Shown: positions 56,651 through 64,000 of the stretch, piece by piece
How the letters are laid out: each line of letters opens with the position of its first letter
How positions within the stretch are numbered: the stretch's first letter is position 1
DNA from: Silene conica
Lineage: Eukaryota; Streptophyta; Magnoliopsida; Caryophyllales; Caryophyllaceae
DNA length: 64,000 nt
Reading direction: 5' to 3'
Assembly (NCBI GenBank): GCA_029255685.2
Contig: CM055312.2
Span: 82,687,010 to 82,751,009 of the forward strand
Made by a program: the position numbers and the translations under genes
The notes under the pieces: generated by a model
Databases searched by the model: none
What the model saw: only the letters and a program-made list of their open reading frames with translations
What the model was told of the DNA's origin: nothing

Positions 56651-57646
56651 GTGCAGGGTTATGAGATGGATTCTCCTTTGGATGATGCTACACTTCTCAC
56701 TCTGGATGCTTCAATGGTACAAGCCATAACAAGGGAGGTTTACAAAATTCAGTGTCAAAACACTGCTAATTCATCTACCTCTTCTCATAACTCAAGTATT
56801 CACTTTGCTGCTAGTGCACATATTGACAGCAAAACATTGCGACATGATAACTGGATCATTGATTCTGGTGCTTTAGATCATATGACATATGACTTGTCCA
56901 AATTATATAACATTAGGACACTATACAAACCTTTGACAGTGACCTTATGTGATGGACATGTCAAAAATGTCGTCTATATAGGGAATGTTCAACTCTCTGA
57001 TAAATTGATATTGCATAATGTGTTTTATCTTCCTGATTTTAAACACAGTCTGCTTTCTCCTGGCAAATTGTTAAACACATCTGGCCTATGTGCTAACTTT
57101 CATCCTGCTGGATGCTCTATTCAGGACAGTACCACTAAGGAAGTCTTGTGCTCAGGGTTGAAGTTTGCTAGAATTTATCATCTTCACAATATTACTAGTA
57201 CTACAAATACTACTTCTAATCCTAAGATAAGTAACAATACCCTGCTTTCTGCACATGTAGAATCTGTTAAGATATCTCTTTTGCATGCTAGACTAGGCCA
57301 CAATGTTATGTCTACTCTGAAGCATGTAAAGTTCTTTAATAATTCAAACATTAATGACAAATATTTTCATTGTGATACATGTTTAATGGCAAAGCATCAC
57401 AAAAGTCCGTTTCCCATCAGTACATCTGTTACCAAAGCTCCATTTGAGCTTATTCATGTAGATTTGTGGGGAGCATATAGGGTTTTATCCTTAACTGGTG
57501 CTGCTTATTTTCTGACCATAGTAGATGACTATAGCAAAATTACATGGACTATGCTTCTTAAGCATAAAGATATGGTTGCTCAAACAATAAGTCATTTTCT
57601 AACATATGTCAAAACTCAATTTAACACCACTGTCAAGGTCCTGTGA
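56651..57646 (+). pseudogene. Copia protease and integrase N-terminal half
   Basis: The 331-codon open stretch holds the protease site NWIIDSGALDHM (Ser of the usual DSGAS changed to Leu). The integrase zinc domain follows, with LLHARLGHNV and HCDTCLMAKHHKSPFP. The catalytic core begins FELIHVDLWG and IVDDYSKITW, with two of the three acidic residues visible. A TGA at 57644 ends the frame. Integrase resumes in other frames to about 57900, where AATNPQQNG-like words are broken. Confidence 0.88.
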
Positions 57647-58500
57647 TCAGATAATAGGACTGAAATATTACAGCAGAATTGTGGTACCCTTCTTGCTGAT
57701 AATGGCATTATCCATCAAACCACCATTCCTAATAACCCTCAACAAAATGGGAGGGTTGAAAGGAAGCATAGACATTTGCCTGAGGTTGCTAAGGCATTGA
57801 GGCATCAATCTAGGTTACCAAAGAAATTTTGGGGTGATATGATACTTGCTGCTACCCACATTATCAATTTTTTGCCTACATTAATATAGAAATGGAAGAC
57901 TCCTCATGAATGCTTGTTTGGCACAACACCTGATTATACACACCTTAAAGTCATTAGATGTCTTAGTTATGCGGCAAGACATGTTGGGGATAAGTTTGAG
58001 GATAGAGCTATCAGGTGTATCTTCATTGGATATCCTATGGGGAAGAAAGGCTATATATTGTATATTCTAGATAACCACAAGGTGATATACAATAGATGTG
58101 GGTTTCAGAGAGAACATGTTTCATTTTCTTTAAGGAAAAGACAAGTTCAATCCCTTGTCAAAAAATTTCTGAAGTAGACTATGCTGCAGATGAGGCTAGT
58201 GTTACTGCTACTGAACAACATAATTCAGAGACTCTTCCCATCACAGATAATAATACAAATAATAATGTATTTGAGAATAATGCCACTCATGATATTCACA
58301 ATAACAATAATATTCCAAATAGTACACATACTGAAATTAAAACTCTGATTCAGTGACAAAATCCACTAGAGCCAGACAGTTTTCATCCAGACTGAACAAT
58401 TTTTTCTGTAAAGATCTACCCCCTACATTGCAAACTTATCAGCAGAACCTAATACAACAGCCTCCCCTTCTGCATTACATGCTACTTTGCAGTTAGAAGG
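57647..58500 (+). pseudogene. Copia integrase C-terminal part and linker
   Basis: Continues the pol sequence through several stops and frame changes. The 57914-58177 stretch carries [20 protein letters not shown] and [20 protein letters not shown], the typical integrase C-terminal GKKGY region. It is followed by an Asn/Thr-rich linker before RT. Confidence 0.8.
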
Positions 58501-59951
58501 ATACTCCAAACAATATCAAGTTGTTTGTTATAATGTGTTTCAGCATTATGAGCCTTCCACTTACTATCAAGCCAAGGACAATCCTAAATGGCAAGAGGCT
58601 ATGAAAAAAGAAATTACTGCTCTTGAGCAGAACAATACTTGGTAATTAACCACTTTGCCAGTTGGTAATAAAGCTATTGGAGCAAAATGGGTTTACAAAA
58701 TTAAATTTAACCCAGATGGCTCTATTGAAAGATATAAGGCTAGGTTGGTAGCAAAGGGATATAGTCAAATTGAAGCAAAAGACTAAAAGCATAATTTTAG
58801 TCCTGTTGCAAAGTTTACCACAGTCAGATGCATAATTGTTATAGCAGCAGCAAAGGCTTGGCCACTTCATCAGTTGGACATCAACAATGCTTTCCTACAT
58901 GAGTTTCTCGATGAAGAGGTTTACATGAAAAAACCTGAAGGATATGACAAAGGCAAACCAGAGGATGTTTGTCTGTTGAAAAGGTCTTTATATGTTCTTA
59001 AGCAAGCCTCTAGACAATGGAATTTGGAATTGTCTAAGTTTCTGGTCAAGCATGGGTATTTACAAGCCAAGTCAGATTATTCCTTGTTTACCAAAGGGCA
59101 GCATACATGCTCTTTTGTGGCCATTGTAGTATATGTTGATGACCTATTAAACACCGGTAATGATGAATCAGAGGTCCAAAGGATCAAACATCTACTACAT
59201 CAAGCTTTTACCATCAAAGATTTAGGTCATCTCAGGTATTTTCTTGGCATTGAAGTGGCAAGATCTGAAGCATGCATTCTGCTGAATCAAAGAAAATACA
59301 TGGTGGACATCCTCAAGGATTCTCACATGACAGAAGCCAAACCAGCCAAGTTTCCTCTTTCCACTAGCTTGAAATTATCAGTTGATGAAGGGACAGTCTT
59401 AGCTAACCCAGAGTTATACAGGAGAATTATTGGGAGATTACTATATCTTACTCTTAGTAGACATGATATTAGTTACAGTGTTCAACATCTGAGTCAATTT
59501 CTCAGTGAACCAAGGCAACCACATCTCAATGCAGCTTTCTATCTCATTAGATATCTAAAGGGAACCTTGCATTATGGTATGTTTTACTCTGCACAGAGTG
59601 ATATGATCTTGCAGAGCTATTGTGATGCAGATTGGGGTTCATGTGAGTATACTGGAAGATCACTTACAGGTTACTGTGTTTCTCTGGGAAGATCTTTGAT
59701 TTCTTGGAAAACCAAGACACGCAACTATCAGCAAATCCTCTGCTGAGTCTGAATACAGAAGCATGAGTCAGACTGCAAGTGAAATTGTTTGGGTTAATGA
59801 GTTACTGAAGGAATTACAGATTCAAGTCCCTACTCCCATTACACTATACTGTGATAATAAGTCTGCTCAACATATTGCAGATAATCTTGTCTTCCATAAA
59901 AGGACTAAACACATCAAACTAGATTGTCATTATATCAGAGAGCAGATCTGA
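58500..59951 (+). pseudogene. Copia reverse transcriptase and RNase H (interrupted)
   Basis: RT starts near 58540 with stops at about 58643 and 58784. From 58874 a 290-codon open stretch holds MDINNAFLHEFLDEEVYMKK, VCLLKRSLYVLKQASRQWN and the catalytic YVDD in VVYVDDLLNTGND. RNase H motifs follow, including YCDADWGSCEYTGRSLTGYC. After a frame change at about 59746, 59763-59951 continues RNase H with LYCDNKSAQHIADNLVFHKR to HYIREQI, where the solo LTR interrupts. The last 40 residues resume at about 60710-60850. Confidence 0.9.
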
Positions 59952-60704
59952 TGTAAAATAACCACACGTTTTACGAAATTGATGTAAAACTTAGAGTAAC
60001 TTTGCAGCGGAAATAAAGTATTGTTATTTTTTTGTGTTTTTGTAAGTAAATAGAATGAAAATAGTAAAAAAAATATGAATTAGTTATGAAAATCTCGCAA
60101 GACCCTTAACTAAAACTAAGATATGACGTGAACAACTCTCCTCCCTCGCAAGGAACTCGAAACTGAACACGAATGGCACTCAACCTCGCAAGGAAGAATG
60201 TGAATTATCTCACCCTCGCAAGAACGAAATAATAAATCTAATAACTCGCAAGCAATTAGAAAAAAAGAAATAAAACTCTTGCATGTATTAATCTCTCAAA
60301 CTTGAATTTTTTAAAACTGAATACATAAGTCCCTATTTATATTAAAATAGGGGACACAAGACTTCCTAAAAACATGTGATCCTTTCCATAAGTGGATAAG
60401 GAAAACTTTCCTAAAATCAACTATTACCTTAAAACTACTTGCCTTATTCTTAAGACTGAAATTAGGAAATAAACAATAAGGAAATAAATAAAACTGCCTT
60501 ATTCTTACTAGCTAACTTATGGAAACTAGAAATAAGGTAACTATAATATCTTATAAATAAACTGTCCCTTAGTCTTAATTCATTTCTTGCTCCATTACTT
60601 TCCATGCTATTTTGAACACTCTATTCGACCCAAAATCGAACCCATAAGTTATAGACCTCGTATTCAGGCTAAGAAGTAGTCCATAGGAGGATGCTCCCGC
60701 ATCA
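59949..60704. mobile_element. Solo LTR inserted in the Copia RNase H region
   Basis: It begins TGATGTAAAATAACC and ends CTCCCGCATCA (TGATG...GCATCA), flanked by the 5-bp duplication AGATC (59944-59948 and 60705-60709). Removing it and one AGATC rejoins the RNase H reading frame. No primer site or coding sequence is present, so it is a solo LTR (or a very short TRIM-like unit). It contains CTCGCAAG words (60094-60250). Confidence 0.9.
60094..60255 (+). repeat. CTCGCAAG direct repeats in the solo LTR
   Basis: CTCGCAAG occurs at about 60094, 60146, 60184, 60215 and 60244, separated by 30-50 bases of unrelated sequence. The spacing is irregular. Confidence 0.8.
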
Positions 60705-60858
60705 AGATCACTTCAGGGTTAATCAAAACCTCTCATGTTTCTACTTCTCAACAGTTAGCTGATGTGATGACTAAAGCCCTAGGTGAGCATCAACATCATT
60801 ATCTTATATCCAAGTTGGGTCTTGTTGCAACTCCTTTTGGCTCCAACTTGAAGGGGGA

Positions 60859-61162
60859 TGTTAATATTACTCTTATTACTGAGCTGCTTCTGGGTATCCT
60901 CGTCAGCTCTGACAAGGCATGACAATCTGTTATTAACAGACTGCCAGACTGGCACAAGGTTGTTGAGAAGTTTGTTACAGATATTTTGCAACAATTGTAG
61001 ATATTTTCTGTTTACTTGTATATATATACATACTTGTACATGATCCTAATTAAGCTTTTGATCAATAAAATTCAGAGCATTATTTACCTTTGTTGTTCAT
61101 AGTTCAACTGATCAATTGTTTACATTTTACACAAAATCAATCACACAAACACAAATTCAAAA
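60859..61162 (+). repeat. 3' LTR of the Copia element
   Basis: 304 bp, starting TGTTAATATTACTC after the purine tract. It matches the 5' LTR apart from point changes and a deletion of about 20 bp. Confidence 0.9.
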
Positions 61163-62313
61163 ACTTGTTTAGATAAAACGAACTAAAAGTGCATGGAGAA
61201 TCACAAATGCTTTGTCTTTATATCACCAAATAGTTTTTATTTAACTCGTCACAAGATTGCGATGGATATTGCCGTCACAAATGAAAATTTGTGTTATTTT
61301 TATGAGCAAAGGTAGATTGAAGGGATAATGACAAATTGCAATGTTTTTATGATTTTCAACAAAAAGTCAGTAGTTGAAGTCTTACCTTGAATATTAGATG
61401 AATTATTAGATTTGGGCAGGCATGTGAAAAGGCAACTCACCAAACTTAATTATATAGCTTGTGAATGAGATGATCAACTTTATGATTCTTAAAAGGAATT
61501 AATGTGTATGACTACCAAAAAGTGAGATGCAAAGTGCCTACAATTTTACACTGTGAAAAGGCTTCTCTAACAATGGCTATTCATAGGTGTTTATAACAAT
61601 TATATGTCAGTTATTCATCAATGGCAATGCCTTCCCCACCAATTCAATTGCTCAATTACTATGACCCATCTATGTTTCACAACCATTTTTTTTAAGTACG
61701 TCTTGCTTAAGACGGTTATTATCTATCTTAAATTTAAAGCGGGTCAAATACTACCAAGTTGGGTAATAAAGACGAAAAAATTGTCATTTTCAGGTGATAA
61801 GTGGGATGATTTGGTATGCATTTGACACATCTTACGTTTAAGATGAATAATGACGATTTGAAATGAGAATTTGTGTTTTTTTTAAAGTAACACTATCTTA
61901 CTCCAATTTAAAATGGGATAAATTTATTTATATAGAATAAGTAGGATGAAAATAAAACACGCTCGAAAAGATAGAAAACAATTTATCATATATACTTATC
62001 TCACAAAAATAATATTTAACCGGTTTTAAGGAATAGTAGCTTAAGTTTCAAAACAATGAATGAATTCTCCACCATAATTTATGACTTGTATTTATTGGAA
62101 CTAATTACAAAGAGGATATCGGCATTTATCCCTTCTATACTCAACTCACCCTATTCTATAACTAGGTCATTTTTTTCGGACAGGAATATTTATCAAGTTT
62201 AGCCATGGCCTATCACTGTCATAATTACATTACATATTAACATCCTACGTGAAGGATAATCCTAGATTGAAAATTTAACGATATTAAGTGTTTTGGTCGA
62301 AAATTACCAAGTT
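61163..62313. other. Spacer with MITE fragments
   Basis: No gene. TCACAAGATTGCGATGGATA / CCGTCACAAATGAAAATTTG (61248-61292) and GTCTTGCTTAAGACGG to GATGAATAATGACG (61700-61860) are copies of the scattered TCCGTC family. The rest is AT-rich and unrecognised. Confidence 0.45.
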
Positions 62314-62834
62314 TGTTATGTAAGGTTATAGTGATTTTAGACAAGGTTCTTCATTGATTATGAGTGACAATTTATAAAGTAGAGAAGATAAAAGAGAGAA
62401 TGTTATTGTTCTTGCTGAAATGCCTAAGTATTACAATGTAAGTTGGGTGTTCTTGCTGAAAATGCAAGGGGTATTCCTAAGTGGTCTTACTAGGTTAGGT
62501 ATTGGGTAGTCCTCTTTAATGAATATCCCTCCTTATTTATAGAGCATGAAGAGGTGTTAATATTCATTGGGTAAGGACTGCTGGGCAGGGCCCAGCCGTT
62601 ACATAGCTTCCTGGTCCATTTACAACTACTTGTTCCTCTATTTTGGGCTTTGGCCCCAATAAGTAAACATTGTTTGGGCTTGATGGCTTCTTCAGCAAGA
62701 TTTGTTTGTGCTTCCTTTGACGAGATGTGTGCGGCTGAGATTGACTCCCACCCTTCAATCCGTGTGACCTTAGATTAACCTCTCCTGGACTGCCACGTGT
62801 CATGGCCCAAAGTCGTTAATTTTGGGGCCCAACA
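62314..62834 (+). mobile_element. Candidate LTR upstream of the gypsy-type ORF
   Basis: A candidate LTR runs from TGTTATGTAAGG to GGGGCCCAACA, with TTATTTATAGAGC (about 62532) as a possible TATA box and TTAGCCCCCAATTC after it. The right boundary is fairly convincing; the left is one of several possible TG starts. The matching second LTR lies beyond the window. Confidence 0.4.
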
Positions 62835-63125
62835 TTAGCCCCCAATTCTCGTGTAAGTTTGCTTGCGCGGGAATTTCAGTTACACTTATTTCGCTTCGAT
62901 TTTTGCTCCCGCCACTAAATGTTCGTATTCACGCCCTTAATTAACCCCAACTACCTTCACTTAAATTCTTCTTATTCCTGACAAATTCTCCAACTTCTCA
63001 TTTCATTTTCCCAGAAAACCTCATATCTTCTTCTTCCTCTTTTTTCCGACTTCCTTTTGCTTTGCCGATCATTTCCCCAGGTACCATTTCCGTTCTTCTT
63101 TCAATCTTTACTTCTTTTAGCAATT
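62835..63125 (+). promoter_or_regulatory. Leader of the gypsy-type ORF
   Basis: 290 bases between the candidate LTR end and the ATG at 63126, C/T-rich near the end (63000-63060). It probably includes the primer site and 5' leader. The start at 63126 (MGDDLFPSQG) fits better than the in-frame ATG at 63057, which adds a hydrophobic Phe-rich stretch without family likeness. Confidence 0.4.
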
Positions 63126-64000
63126 ATGGGCGATGACTTATTCCCTTCTCAAGGTCTCCTTTCCCCTTTACATTCTTGCAATTCCATCTTCAAACCCTCT
63201 GACATAACCGCCATTAGAGGGCAGTTTCACTTCAACACCAGAGTGAACATTCATGTTCCGACGGCCGGCCAGAAGGCCGACTTCTGTCGCCCTGGGTGGA
63301 CCTGCATGTACCTCTACCCTTTCTCATTGGGTTTGAGGTTCCCTTTTCCAGACCTTGTATGTGAATTCCTTCACACCAATAAACTTCCTATGTACCAAAT
63401 CACTCCTTACGCTTGGCGAACCATCCTGTCGTTAAGCAAATTAAACGAAAAATACGATATGGGGATTAAAATGGGTGATTTTGCTCACCTTTTCGCCGTG
63501 CGGGCTTTGGGTCGTGGTCAATTCACGATTCGGGCCCATAAGAGTGATGAGCACTGCATAATTTTTCCCCCGAAACCCAAGGATGCTGATTGGTTTCGGA
63601 GTTTCGTCTTCGTGGAAGTAAACACTTTGCCCAATCCACATGACTACATCTATACTCAATGGAGAGCTTCAACAGGTACTTACTTTTGGTTACCTCATTG
63701 ATTCCTTTTGTTGCTCACCATCTTACTGCTCTTTTCCTGCAGATTTGCCCAAAATACCTCCTGCTGCTGACGAAGAGGTGTCCCTGTCAAAGTTGTCTGG
63801 CCTGGAACCTGCGTGTCGTTCTTTTAACTTTCTATTTGGTTATACTACTTTGGAGGAAGAAAGGGAGATGTCTACTGGTAATTTTCCCCCAGTTTGTACT
63901 TTCGCTTAGTTGAATTTGATTTCCTTCCCTTTTCTTACTCTTTTGCCAACTTTCAGATTCTACTAGGCCTGTGATGACTCCAGCCATGATGATGGCCCAG
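63126..64000 (+). CDS. Plant 'gypsy-type transposase' (PF04195-like) element ORF, partial
   Basis: A retroelement-associated protein of unknown biochemical role, common in plant genomes. Predicted exons are 63126-63675, 63743-63877 and 63957 to beyond the window edge, with GT-AG junctions and matching phase (each splits a codon after its first base). The first exon is open for 183 codons and includes GWTCMYLYPFSLGLRFPFPD and VCEFLHTNKLPMYQITPYAW, the conserved LPF-like core of this family, then a charged GDFAHLFAVRALGRGQFTIR stretch. The second contains PPAADEEVSLSKLSG. No stop or frameshift up to the edge, so the copy may be recent. The family assignment is from memory of the motif pattern. 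Confidence 0.75.

Larger units (their letters stand above)
55158..61162 (+). mobile_element. Nearly full-length Copia LTR retrotransposon, decayed
   Basis: The LTRs are 55158-55482 and 60859-61162, with the 5-bp duplication ACTTG outside (55153-55157 and 61163-61167). A primer-type sequence TGGTATCA starts at 55483 and the purine tract AAGGGGGA (60851-60858) precedes the right LTR. Gene order is gag, protease, integrase, RT, RNase H, as in Ty1/Copia. Several stops and frame changes inactivate it, and a 756-bp solo LTR splits the RNase H region. The right LTR is about 20 bp shorter because of one deletion near TTACAGGTTGTTAGAAAG, and its terminal CA has become AA. Confidence 0.93.

Noticed and set aside
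1..64000. Prokaryote-type defence system, CRISPR array or biosynthetic cluster
   Set aside because: Direct repeats here are microsatellites, LTR arrays or subterminal transposon repeats; the genes are single plant genes with introns or a transit peptide.

Overview
The window is AT-rich nuclear DNA of a flowering plant, almost certainly a eudicot. Three spliced or plastid-targeted plant genes sit in a sea of LTR retrotransposons, CACTA, hAT and PIF-like elements and Helitron-type ends. The genus cannot be read from the sequence; the recurrent retroelement motif ACTCGATCGAGTA made me think of Caryophyllales, but only weakly.

Genes. (1) 9658-14111, plus strand: a seven-exon PRONE-domain Rho-of-plants exchange factor, 545 aa, ROPGEF12-like. 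(2) 20405-20890, plus strand: an intronless precursor of plastid ribosomal protein S17. (3) 21839-32616, minus strand: an 11-exon class IV homeodomain-leucine-zipper protein closely resembling GLABRA2, 773 aa. All three splice into open frames without internal stops. As I recall the Arabidopsis map, the same three families are neighbours there (AT1G79840 GL2, AT1G79850 RPS17, AT1G79860 ROPGEF12). The left and centre of the window are therefore a conserved gene island whose introns and spacers have been inflated by small transposons.

Layout. 1-1847 is the end of a long terminal repeat (LTR). 1848-9657 is intergenic DNA with two Helitron-type 3' ends and several small inverted-repeat elements. 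9658-14111 is the ROPGEF gene, carrying an element inside a (TA)n tract in intron 1 and a hAT element with a perfect 8-bp duplication in intron 5. 15046-18746 is a broken Ty3/gypsy element (LTR, primer-binding site, gag, protease). 20405-32616 holds RPS17 and GL2 in convergent orientation, with a foldback element between them and a 5.9-kb repeat-filled intron that splits the GL2 homeodomain. 35336-46684 is a nest of at least four levels: a small inverted-repeat element holds a solo LTR (duplication AATAT), which holds a CACTA transposon (duplication CTT), which holds a Copia-like non-autonomous LTR element (duplication ATCAA). 47029-49394 is a 5'-half Copia element on the minus strand. 50638-53207 is a compact Copia derivative with gag and protease only. 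53846-54541 is a PIF/Harbinger-type element. 55158-61162 is a nearly full-length decayed Copia element whose RNase H region is split by a 756-bp solo LTR. 62314-64000 starts a further LTR element, with an intron-containing ORF of the plant 'gypsy-type transposase' family running off the right edge.

The three host genes act in different processes: Rho GTPase activation, plastid translation and epidermal cell-fate transcription. They share a neighbourhood rather than a pathway, although ROPGEF and GL2 families both bear on polarised epidermal or tip growth. I found no convincing RNA gene, CRISPR array or prokaryote-type system. The most unusual material is the nested transposon architecture, the (TA)n-resident element family and the recurrent short palindromes shared among unrelated retroelements.
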